Notes under the pieces: generated by a model
Told to the model about the DNA's origin: nothing
Database searches by the model: none
Seen by the model: the letters and a program-made list of their open reading frames with translations, nothing else
Shown: positions 8,855 to 16,366 of the stretch, in pieces
Layout of the letters: every line of letters begins with the position of its first letter
How positions within the stretch are numbered: the stretch's first letter is position 1
Assembly (NCBI RefSeq): GCF_900143215.1
Contig: NZ_FRDM01000004.1
Coordinates: forward strand, 124,001 to 188,000
Source of the DNA: Geodermatophilus obscurus
Lineage (GTDB): Bacteria; Actinomycetota; Actinomycetes; Mycobacteriales; Geodermatophilaceae
Length of the DNA: 64,000 nt
Direction of reading: 5' to 3'
Position numbers and translations under genes: made by a program

Positions 8855-10390
8855 ATGACACTGCCCGATCGGGACGCGGCGAGGGACTGGATCGGCAGGA
8901 CGGTGGTCGACCGCGACGGCGCCGAGATCGGGGTGTGCGCCGCCCTGCTGGCCGACGAGGCGACCGGGCAGCCGGAGTGGCTGTACGCCGATCGCGACGA
9001 GGTGACCGTGGTGGTCCCGCTCCTCGACGCGACGGGGGACGGTGACCGGGTCCAGGTCACGGTCACCCGGGCGGACGCCGACGGCGCGCCACGGTTCGGC
9101 TCCGCGCGTGAGCTGTCCCAGGAGCAGGAGGCGGAGCTCTACCGGCACTACGGGATCGAGTACTCGACGGACACGTCGGACAGCCTCCTGCCGGCGACCG
9201 AGGCCGAGCCGACCCGGGCCGGGTCCGCCGTGTCCGAGGGGACCGACGCCGAGCCCACCGCACCCGAGCCCACCGCACCCGAGCCCACCGCACCCGCGCC
9301 CACCGCACCCGCGCCCACCGCACCCGCGCCGGCCACGTCCGAGCCGACCGAGGCCGCACCGGCCGCGACGGTCGAGCAGGTCCCCACGAGGGGTGCCGCG
9401 CAGCGCGGTCGTGGGGTGGCGGCCGCCGTGGCCGCGTTCGCCGCCCTGGCAGCGGCCGTCGTCGCGGCGGTGCGCCTGCGCCGGGGGGCGCCCCTCGGGT
9501 CGGTGCGCCTCTTCCGGCGCGCGACTCCCCCGCCGCGGTCGGCCGCGGTCCGCGCCCTCGCCGGGGCGACCGCCGCCCGTGATCGAGCCGTGCAGCTCGC
9601 TGCGATGGCCGCACCGGCGGTGGAGGCCTCGATCCGCCGTGCGGCCGTGGACGCCGCGCAGCAGGGCCGTGCGACGGCGGCGGCGGCGCGGACCTACACC
9701 GACGAGGCAGCGGCGCGACTCACGCCGCTGCTGGCCACGACCGGGCAGGCGGCCTGGCGTGCCGCCCGCGCCGGGACGGCCACGGCCCTGCAGGCCACCG
9801 ATGCAGCCACCGTGGCGGTCGGGTCGGCCCTGCCGCGGGTGGCGACCGGCGTCGGCCGTGCCGGGCGGACGGGCCTGGGAGCTGTGCTCGCCGTGGGCGC
9901 GGCAGCGGAGGCGGTGCCCGAGGTGGTCGCCGAGACCGGAGAACGACTGGAGAAGGGCTGGAGGAGAGTCATGGGCAGGTTGTCGTTGGGACTCGGTCTC
10001 GGGGTCGGGTACGTGCTCGGCGCGCGCGCCGGGCGGGCCCGGTACGAGCAGATCAAGCAGGCTGCGGCCGGCTTCATGGAGCGGCCGGAGGTCCAGCAGG
10101 CCGTGGAGCAGGTCAGGGCCGCCGCGCCGGCTCCGCTGCAGAGCAGCATCGACAAGCTGTCCGGGGGCGGGCCCGGCCGCCACAGCGCCGACACCGGCGC
10201 TAGCACCGGCACCGGCACCGGTAACGACACGGTCGACATCGACGCGCTGGTCGTCGAGGAGGTCGACGTCGTCGTGACGCCTCCTCCGCCGGTGTCGGGC
10301 ACGGGCGGCCCCCGCGGGACGGACGGTTCGCTGCCGGACCCGCTGATCCCGCCCGCCAAGTCGGACGACGACCCGACCGGACGGCCGTGA
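8855..10390 (+). CDS. PRC-barrel protein fused to a YtxH-like C-terminal module
   Basis: 511 residues. Residues 1-110 are a PRC-barrel domain (DWIGRTVVDRDGAEIGVC, EWLYADRD). A tandem EPTAP/APTAP repeat (about residues 130-150), an Arg/Ala-rich helical stretch and a hydrophobic segment (AAVAAFAALAAAVVAAV) follow. From residue 373 the sequence MGRLSLGLGLGVGYVLGARA plus GRARYEQIKQ is a YtxH-like membrane/stress module that elsewhere is a separate small protein. A strong ribosome site sits directly before that internal Met (see 9960-9973), so both a fusion and an internal product are possible. The function is not known; PRC barrels often mediate RNA or protein contacts. Confidence 0.8.
   Translation: MTLPDRDAARDWIGRTVVDRDGAEIGVCAALLADEATGQPEWLYADRDEVTVVVPLLDATGDGDRVQVTVTRADADGAPRFGSARELSQEQEAELYRHYGIEYSTDTSDSLLPATEAEPTRAGSAVSEGTDAEPTAPEPTAPEPTAPAPTAPAPTAPAPATSEPTEAAPAATVEQVPTRGAAQRGRGVAAAVAAFAALAAAVVAAVRLRRGAPLGSVRLFRRATPPPRSAAVRALAGATAARDRAVQLAAMAAPAVEASIRRAAVDAAQQGRATAAAARTYTDEAAARLTPLLATTGQAAWRAARAGTATALQATDAATVAVGSALPRVATGVGRAGRTGLGAVLAVGAAAEAVPEVVAETGERLEKGWRRVMGRLSLGLGLGVGYVLGARAGRARYEQIKQAAAGFMERPEVQQAVEQVRAAAPAPLQSSIDKLSGGGPGRHSADTGASTGTGTGNDTVDIDALVVEEVDVVVTPPPPVSGTGGPRGTDGSLPDPLIPPAKSDDDPTGRP
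9960..9973 (+). promoter_or_regulatory. Internal Shine-Dalgarno and ATG inside the PRC/YtxH gene
   Basis: GGAGGAGAG at 9960-9968, followed two bases later by ATG 9971, in frame with the host gene. The position coincides with the start of the YtxH-like module, so a separate 139-residue product is plausible. The spacing is short when measured from the last G of the purine run, but it suits the GGAGG core. Confidence 0.5.
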
Positions 10391-10705
10391 CCACGGCGTA
10401 GCCGTACCGGCCCGGCGGGTCCCGACCGCCGTCTCCGCCGGTGCGGGTGAGGGTGTCGCTCATCCGCACCGGCGTCGAGCACGTCGTCCCCCTGCGCCCC
10501 GGGTAGGGGTCGATCCCGCTGTCACGCACGGCCGCCGCCACGACCTGCCGACACCGGATCAGGTCGGCGCCGTCCTCGAGACTGCAGCCGGCCCCTCGGG
10601 GGCCGGCCCGTGGCTCGTGGGCACCCCGGAGGCGTGAGCCTCGTGGGGCCGCAGGTGGCGGGAGGAGGCTCGTCCGGCGCGCTCGGCAACGAACGGGAGG
10701 TGCCG
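10391..10705 (+). other. Intergenic region with one hairpin
   Basis: This 315-bp spacer holds a perfect 9-bp GC stem with a TCG loop at 10587-10607, probably the terminator of the PRC gene. Otherwise I see no gene. A longer upstream frame of the next gene runs through its end but lacks a good start. Confidence 0.5.
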
Positions 10706-11032
10706 GTGCCCACCGAGGTCGCCTTCTCCAGCATCCAGACCATCACGGCGCCGACGGACCTCGGCGCCGTGTCGACGGATCGCTACGCACGCATCCGAGT
10801 CCTGGCGGACTGCCGGTTCTCCTCCGACTCGACGGTGGAGATCAGGCTGGTCCTGCACGAGGGCGGCGGCGCCCCCGGCGACCTGGACCGGTTCCTCCTG
10901 GATCCGGGCGAGTCGGTGCAGCGCACCTACGAGGTTCCCGGCACCGGCCTCGGCGTCCGGGCGTCACCGATCCACTCCGGCTCGAGCAGCATCGACGTCT
11001 GGATCTGGGGCCACCGGGCACCCGGCGAGTAG
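10706..11032 (+). CDS. Hypothetical protein, about 108 residues
   Basis: I chose GTG 10706 because GGGAGG ends five bases upstream; an ATG at 10610 would add 32 poorly coded residues. The protein looks all-beta (ARIRVLADCRFSSDS, VEIRLVLHEGG, SSSIDVWIWG), with no signal peptide or membrane helix. I do not recognise the family. It stands alone between a hairpin and the convergent aminotransferase gene, whose stop is 27 bp away. Confidence 0.6.
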   Translation: MPTEVAFSSIQTITAPTDLGAVSTDRYARIRVLADCRFSSDSTVEIRLVLHEGGGAPGDLDRFLLDPGESVQRTYEVPGTGLGVRASPIHSGSSSIDVWIWGHRAPGE

Positions 11033-11059
11033 GGGCCGACGGGCGGCACGGATCGGCGT

Positions 11060-12496
11060 TCAGCGCGGCGGCCGCCGGGGAGTGGGTACGGAGGGCACCA
11101 CGTCGCCGTGCTCGTCGCGCACGTAGCCGCGGGCCTGCTCGGGGGTTGCCGTGATGGTGCGCAGCGCCTCGCCCAACGCTGCGATGTCGGCCAGCGGGGT
11201 CGCCGGGGTGCAGCTGACCCGCACCGCTCCGGGCAGCCGGTGGTGCAGGTTCCTCCGAGCGTCCTCGTGGAACTGTCGCACCTGGTCGGCACCGAGTCCG
11301 AACAGGCGGGTCAGGTACGGGTGCGCGCAGAAGCAGCCGCTGCGCACCCCGATGCCGTACTCGGTGGCCAGCCGGGCGGCGACGAGCCCGTGCGACATCC
11401 CGTCGACGACGCAGGCCGCCACGGGGAGCCGGTCGCCCGACGCCGTCCCCAGGCGACGCAGCCCGGGGACGGCGGCGAGTTCGTCGTCCAACGCCCGGAC
11501 GAGCGCCGCCTCGCGGCGCAGTCGGTCTCCCCAGTTCCCGCTGCCCAGCTCCTCTGCAGCGGCCGCGAGGGCGACGACGCCCACGACGTTGGGTGAGCCG
11601 GCGTCGTCCCGGTCGGGGCAGTCGGCCCAGACGACCTCCTCGAAGGACACCGCCTTCACCGCTCCGCCCCCCACCAGGAAGGGCTCACCGTCCGCGAGCA
11701 GCCGGCGCGGCAGGACGAGCGCTCCCGCGCCGAACGGTGCGTGCATCTTGTGACCCGAGAACGCCAGCACGTCGATCCCGAGCGCGGTGATGTCCACCGG
11801 GCGGTGGGGCACGAGCTGCGCGCCGTCGACCACGACGAGGACGCCGCGTTCCCGGGCCGCCGCCGCGATCGGGCGCAGGTCGGGCAACCACCCCGTGACG
11901 TTGGACGCGCCGGTCACCGCCAGCACGCGCGGTGCGGGCCGCGCGTCGAGCGCGGCCACCACGGCGGCGACGTCGAAGACGCCGCGCTCGTCGACGTCGA
12001 CGACCCGCAGCCGGGCGTGGCGCCGCCACGGCAGCAGGTTGGCGTGGTGCTCGACCGCGGTGGTCAGGACCACGTCGTCGCGGCTGAGGCCCAGCCGGAA
12101 GGCGATCACGTTGAGCGCCTCGGTGGTGTTCCGGGGGAAGAGCGCCACGTGCGTCGCCGGGTCGGCTCCCACGAAGCGGACCAGCGTCTCGCGCGCCTCC
12201 TCGTACCGAGCGCTGGAGTACCGGGACTTCGCCCCAGCGCCCCGGTGGACGCTCGAGTACCACGGCAGGAAGTCCTGGACGGCGCGGACGACGGCCTCCG
12301 ACGCCGACGTGGTGGCCGCGGTGTCGAGGTCGATGTATCGACGTGGCTCGCCCGCCACGGAGATCGTCAGGTCGTCACCCACGAGACGACCGCGGGGACG
12401 GAGCGTTCCCCTCCCTCGCGGCGGGATCCTCCCGGCGGCCCGGTCCTGGGCCTGCGCCACGGCGTCGGTCCCCGGCTCCGGGACCGGACGCGGCAT
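11060..12496 (-). CDS. Class V aminotransferase, cysteine desulfurase-like
   Basis: 478 residues. PLP-enzyme hallmarks are VEHHANLLPW, VVVDGAQLVPH and the Schiff-base lysine in FSGHKMHAPFG. The C-terminal GIGVRSGCFCAHPYL holds a cysteine where SufS-type desulfurases have their active cysteine, so sulfur mobilisation from cysteine is possible. The N-terminal 50 residues extend beyond the usual start. The gene overlaps the stop of the upstream oxidase-like gene by one base (TGATG), so the two are translationally coupled. A sulfide:quinone reductase-like gene lies nearby on the other strand, which hints at a sulfur theme, but this is inference. Confidence 0.85.
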   Translation of the reverse strand: MPRPVPEPGTDAVAQAQDRAAGRIPPRGRGTLRPRGRLVGDDLTISVAGEPRRYIDLDTAATTSASEAVVRAVQDFLPWYSSVHRGAGAKSRYSSARYEEARETLVRFVGADPATHVALFPRNTTEALNVIAFRLGLSRDDVVLTTAVEHHANLLPWRRHARLRVVDVDERGVFDVAAVVAALDARPAPRVLAVTGASNVTGWLPDLRPIAAAARERGVLVVVDGAQLVPHRPVDITALGIDVLAFSGHKMHAPFGAGALVLPRRLLADGEPFLVGGGAVKAVSFEEVVWADCPDRDDAGSPNVVGVVALAAAAEELGSGNWGDRLRREAALVRALDDELAAVPGLRRLGTASGDRLPVAACVVDGMSHGLVAARLATEYGIGVRSGCFCAHPYLTRLFGLGADQVRQFHEDARRNLHHRLPGAVRVSCTPATPLADIAALGEALRTITATPEQARGYVRDEHGDVVPSVPTPRRPPR

Positions 12497-13158
12497 CAGT
12501 CGGCCCGCCCGGCCGGTGTGGGGACGGCGACAGGCGTGCCGTCGACCCAGGGTCGGGGAGAGTGCTTGGCCCGGAAGTAGTCGCCGCCCTTGCGGACGGC
12601 GTCGTCGGTGCCCCAGGCCCGCGCCACGTCAGAGCGCTCGACCATCCGCGGGATGTGCTTGGAGCAGTGGATGTAGGCCTCGACGACGTCGACCCGGACC
12701 CATCGCTCGGGCCGGCGGCCCCCTCCGGCGGACGAGCTCGCGGTCACGGCGCCGGGCGATGCCGCACCCGCCGGCACCTCGTCGTCCTCCACGATGGTGG
12801 CCCGGCCGTTGACGTGCAGACCGATCGCGTCGCCCGTGAAGTCGATGAAGAGCAGCCCGATGTGTGCGTTCTCGACGATGTTGCCCAGGCTGGCCATGAC
12901 GCCGTTGCCGCGGTACTCGGGGAGGACCAGGACCCGCTCGCCCAGGACACGGACGAACCCGGGAGGACCGGCCCGGAAGGAGCAGTCGGCCTCGCCGCAG
13001 CCGTCGGCGGTGGCGACGAACGCCATCTCCATGCGGCCGATGAAGGTCTGCATGTGGTCGTTGAGGTGGTCGAGCACCTGGTGGTCGTAGAACCCCCGGG
13101 CGCGGGGCGCTGTGCCGTAGCGCTGCTGGAGGCGGTGCTCACCGATCGAGCCGGGCAT
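12496..13158 (-). CDS. Pyridoxamine 5'-phosphate oxidase-family (FMN/F420 split-barrel) protein
   Basis: 220 residues from ATG 13158. Split-barrel features are MAFVATADGCGEADCSFR, RVLVLPEYRGNGVMASLGN, ENAHIGLLFIDF and DAIGLHVNGRATIVE. Such proteins bind FMN or a related flavin and act on varied substrates; the true PNPOx substrate residues cannot be confirmed here. An insert of Ala/Ser/Gly residues near 150 precedes a second conserved part (VDVVEAYIHCSKHIPRM). The downstream aminotransferase is coupled to it by a one-base overlap, and a PLP-linked pairing is attractive but unproven. Confidence 0.85.
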   Translation of the reverse strand: MPGSIGEHRLQQRYGTAPRARGFYDHQVLDHLNDHMQTFIGRMEMAFVATADGCGEADCSFRAGPPGFVRVLGERVLVLPEYRGNGVMASLGNIVENAHIGLLFIDFTGDAIGLHVNGRATIVEDDEVPAGAASPGAVTASSSAGGGRRPERWVRVDVVEAYIHCSKHIPRMVERSDVARAWGTDDAVRKGGDYFRAKHSPRPWVDGTPVAVPTPAGRAD

Positions 13159-13390
13159 GGTGGGTCCTCGCGTCTCATCGACGGGTCTCCTGTGCCCGCC
13201 GCACGGACGGGCCTGTGCCGAGCATCCGCAAGGGCTCGGGGCGGCTCTCACGAACACAGCCCTGACGGTCAGATGTGAACGGGTCGAGGTCGCAGGGTGC
13301 CTCGTCCTGCAGAGCACCGTCGGGTGCCTCCTGATACGCGAGCAGCGGCACGCCGGGGACGTGAGGTGCGCGTCCCGGACGGGGAGGCGG

Positions 13391-13861
13391 ATGGGCTTCG
13401 CGGCGATCGCGGGGGCGATCGGCGCGGCGATGCACCCTGGCCCGCCAGCACGTGACCGCGCGGCGGCCGCGGATGGACGTGAGCCGCGCAGAGCAGCAGC
13501 GGGTCGTGGAGCGGTCCTCGCCGCGCTCACCGCCGGCGATGTGCAGGGCCTGATGGCCGTGGTCGCCCCCGACGTCGTGGTGGTCACGGACGGCGGAGGC
13601 CTGGCGCCCGCCGCGCGACGCCCGTTCGCGGGCCGGGAGCGGGTGGCCTCGGCGCTCTCCCGGTTCAGGGAGCCCGTGCTCTCCGTGGAGATCAGCACGC
13701 CGCTGGTCAACGGCGCGGTGGCCGCTCGCATCGACCCCGGCGGCGAGTTCGACACGGCGATCACCTTCGTCGTCGAGGACGGCCGGATCACCTGCACGTA
13801 CGCCATGCGGAGCCCGCACGAACTGGGCAGGCTGGACACGGTGGCCGAGCTGCGGCGGTGA
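13391..13861 (+). pseudogene. Remnant of an ECF41-type sigma factor: C-terminal SnoaL-like domain only
   Basis: The 156-residue frame matches only the C-terminal half of SigJ/ECF41 proteins: VLAALTAGDVQGLMAVVAPDV, VVVTDGGG, then LVNGAVAARIDPGG and VEDGRITCTYAMRSPHEL. Family members usually end in a NPDKL-like motif that controls the sigma domain; here it reads SPHEL. The sigma-2 and sigma-4 domains that should come before residue 40 are missing, and the upstream 230 bp contain no similarity. It may still be expressed as a stand-alone SnoaL-like protein, since GGGGAGG precedes ATG 13391. Confidence 0.6.
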
Positions 13862-13892
13862 CGGAGGTCCGCGGCCTTCAGTCGGGAGCGAC

Positions 13893-15077
13893 GTGGAACG
13901 CAGCGAGATCCTCATCATCGGAGGCGGCAACGCCGGCATCTCCCTGGCGGCGCGGTTGCTCCGCGACGGCGTCCGGGACGTCACCGTCGTGGCCCCTCAG
14001 CCGGTGCACCGGTACAAGCCGCTGCTCAACTACGTCGGCGGCGGGCAGGCGACGATGGCGGACCTCGAACGCCCGATGCGGGATGTCGTCCCCGCCGGGT
14101 GCACGTGGGTTCGCGACAGCGTCGAGGCGGTCGACCCGGCGGCCATGACGGTGCGCACGCGCGGAGGACGCACGCTGCACTGCTCGACCCTCGTCCTCTG
14201 CCCCGGCCTGGTGGAGGACTGGGACGCCACCCCGGGCCTGCAGTCGGCGTACCACGACGGGTGGGCGGCCTCCACGTACGTCCCGGGCAGCACGCCGCAG
14301 GTGTGGCCGCGACTGACGTCGCTGCGGGCCGGCTCCGTGGTGTTCACCGTGCCACCGGAGCCGGCGTCCTGCGGTCCGACCGCGCTCAAGCCGCTGCTCA
14401 TGGCATGCGACCACTGGCGGCGCGCCGGTGTGCTGCCGGATCTCGAGGTCCGGCTGGTGCTGCCCACTGCGACCGCGACCGGTGTGCCGGAGGCCGACGA
14501 GATCCTCGAGCGCACCTTCGCGAGCTACGGCGTCGAGGTGCTGCGCGAGGCCCGGATCGAGCGCGTGGACTGGGACGTCCACGCCGTCACGGTCGCGACG
14601 GGCACCGGCCGACGGGTGCTCGAGGACGTCGCCTTCGCCCACGCCGTCCCGCACTACCGGGCGCCGCGGTGGATCGCCGACGCCGGCCTCGCGGCCGACC
14701 CGGCGCCGGGCCTGGTCGACATCGACCCGCAGACACTGCGCTCCCGCCGGCACGAGTCGGTGTGGGCCATCGGCGACGCGGCCGACGTGGCGACCCGGCC
14801 CTCGGGCGGGGCCCTGCGGTACCAGGTCGACGTCCTGGCCAAGAACATCGCAGCCGCCCGGAACGGGACGCCGATGCAGCGGTACGACGGGTACACGGTC
14901 ATCCCGATCACCCTGAGCCGCCGGAAGCTGCTGCTCGTCGAGGTCGACCGCGACAACCGGCCGAGCCCGTCGGTGCCGTTCGTCGATCCGATCAAGCCCC
15001 GCCACGTGACCTGGTTCCTCGACCGCTACGCCCTCCCGGCGATCTACTTCCGCCGGATCCTCCGGGGACGGGTGTGA
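13893..15077 (+). CDS. Sulfide:quinone reductase-like FAD oxidoreductase lacking one catalytic cysteine
   Basis: 394 residues from GTG 13893. FAD-binding ILIIGGGNAGISLAARL opens the protein, HRYKPLLNYVGGG matches the SQR family, and WAIGDAADV is the second FAD motif. Cys160 sits in PASCGPTALKPLL, the place of the SQR cysteine. The C-terminal cysteine expected after GYTS in true SQRs is replaced (GYTVIPITLSRRKLLLVEV). A normal sulfide:quinone cycle with a two-cysteine bridge is therefore unlikely, and a related NDH-2/FCSD-like or different thiol reaction should be considered. The hydrophobic-aromatic C-terminus probably binds the membrane. Confidence 0.82.
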   Translation: MERSEILIIGGGNAGISLAARLLRDGVRDVTVVAPQPVHRYKPLLNYVGGGQATMADLERPMRDVVPAGCTWVRDSVEAVDPAAMTVRTRGGRTLHCSTLVLCPGLVEDWDATPGLQSAYHDGWAASTYVPGSTPQVWPRLTSLRAGSVVFTVPPEPASCGPTALKPLLMACDHWRRAGVLPDLEVRLVLPTATATGVPEADEILERTFASYGVEVLREARIERVDWDVHAVTVATGTGRRVLEDVAFAHAVPHYRAPRWIADAGLAADPAPGLVDIDPQTLRSRRHESVWAIGDAADVATRPSGGALRYQVDVLAKNIAAARNGTPMQRYDGYTVIPITLSRRKLLLVEVDRDNRPSPSVPFVDPIKPRHVTWFLDRYALPAIYFRRILRGRV

Positions 15078-15083
15078 CCGCCG

Positions 15084-15101
15084 TCAGACGTTGAAGCGGA
15101 A
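15084..15101. repeat. att-like direct repeat, distal copy (ychF 3'-end duplicate)
   Basis: 18 bp identical at 17 positions to 23424-23441, the last codons of ychF (FRFNV plus stop), in the same orientation. Outside the 18 bp, no further ychF similarity is seen. This is the pattern left by integration at a gene 3' end. Confidence 0.55.
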
Positions 15102-15411
15102 CGAATGCGGTGTCTTCGACCATCGTGGGTTGTCGACGGCACAGGCCCCTGGCCAGCGGTCTCGTGATTGGCCACGATCGGCTGACATCGGCCACAGCCG
15201 ACCGTTCTGCGGACTGTGTGCGGACTGGCTCCACTCCCACTCAGCTCAGTCGACATTCGTCCGTTGTAGATGCGCCAGGACCAACCTCGACAGGAGGTGC
15301 CCACGCAGCACATGGTGATCACGGCGACGGCGGAGATCGCCTGGCGGAGTTGTTGGGCGGTGCTGGGCTGAGACGGGCCTGCACCGCAGGTACCGTCGCG
15401 GCCGCAGCCGG
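15102..15411. other. Gene-poor island edge, less GC-rich
   Basis: No gene is supported in these 310 bp. The only small frame, 19 codons at 15312-15371 on the plus strand, has a poorly spaced ribosome site and nothing downstream to control. The tract is visibly richer in A and T than the neighbouring genes. Confidence 0.5.
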
Positions 15412-16335
15412 TCATGGGCTGGCGGGTGCGGCCTCGGCCTTACCGCCGTCGTCGCGGCTCCACGCAGCCATCCAGCTCTCGTTCTCACGCGAGATGACGT
15501 CCTCGCAGTCCCGCACCAACCGGGCGGCCGCTCCCGGACTGTGATCCGTGCCGTCGCGCCACTGCGCCACGCGAGCCCTCAACTGCCGGACGGTGGACAG
15601 GTACGTCAGCACGACGTGCTCGTGACGGGCGGCGGCGATGTGGGCGGTGATCGCCGCGCCCACGGTCGTGACCACCGCCACCCAGGCGCCGACGGCGTCG
15701 AGTCCCGTGGCAGCCGCGACGGCGCCGAGCAGGGCACCCAGCAGCGCCAGGCCGAACTCGACCGTGCGGAGCTGCGTCAGGCGTCGCTGGTGCCTGGCGG
15801 CGCCGGGCGTGTAGTACCGGTCGATCTGCGGCTGCACGCGCTCGCGGAGGTACGACTCCACACCGTCGACGGCCGGCAGCAGCGCGTCCTCGGCCGGGCA
15901 GCCGAGGGTGTGTCCGGCGAGGTCCTCGGCGTCGTCCGTCATGCTGTACGTCCTCTTCCCGAGCTCGGCGTCCCGGCCGGTGCCGTCGTAGGGCGGTGTG
16001 CCGGTGAGGTAGAGGTAGACCTCCTCCTTGAGGCCCTCCGAAACCGACCGGGCCCGGGTCCACGCCTCGATGCGGTCGCTCCCCAGTCGCGCGGCACGGA
16101 TGACCGGCACCAGGGCGAGCACCACGGCGGCGGCGACGCTGAGCCCCCTGCCGACGTCGCTGTCGAGGCCAACCTGGGTCGCGAGCGTGGCGAGCACGGC
16201 GCCGGCGATGGCCAGCGCGAGGGCGGTGGTGCGCCACCGGACGATGCGCTTCTTGAGGCGGCTCGCCGCATGGGACCACCGCCGCTGGTCCCGCCACGCC
16301 TCCACGAGGGCGTCGGTCGGCGTACGAGTCGTCAC
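15412..16335 (-). CDS. SLATT/DUF4231 membrane protein, probable effector
   Basis: 307 residues from GTG 16335, chosen for GGGAGG seven bases upstream. There are two helical-hairpin pairs: residues 36-54 and 64-80, then 193-210 and 214-233. The DUF4231/SLATT signature end is present (RDCEDVISRENESWMAAW). SLATT proteins are two-transmembrane modules predicted to act as pore-like effectors in bacterial conflict systems; this one has two such hairpins. It lies 31 bp downstream of the TIR-STAND-WD40 gene on the same strand, so it is probably co-transcribed and may be its membrane-acting partner. Effector function is inference from family context. Confidence 0.8.
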   Translation of the reverse strand: MTTRTPTDALVEAWRDQRRWSHAASRLKKRIVRWRTTALALAIAGAVLATLATQVGLDSDVGRGLSVAAAVVLALVPVIRAARLGSDRIEAWTRARSVSEGLKEEVYLYLTGTPPYDGTGRDAELGKRTYSMTDDAEDLAGHTLGCPAEDALLPAVDGVESYLRERVQPQIDRYYTPGAARHQRRLTQLRTVEFGLALLGALLGAVAAATGLDAVGAWVAVVTTVGAAITAHIAAARHEHVVLTYLSTVRQLRARVAQWRDGTDHSPGAAARLVRDCEDVISRENESWMAAWSRDDGGKAEAAPASP

Positions 16336-16366
16336 TGCAACCTCCCGCAACCGAGGGACGCGACGG

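Noticed and set aside
15312..15371. A 19-residue hydrophobic ORF that might be a toxin or leader peptide
   Set aside because: The ribosome site is too far from the ATG, and no gene follows on this strand for it to control.
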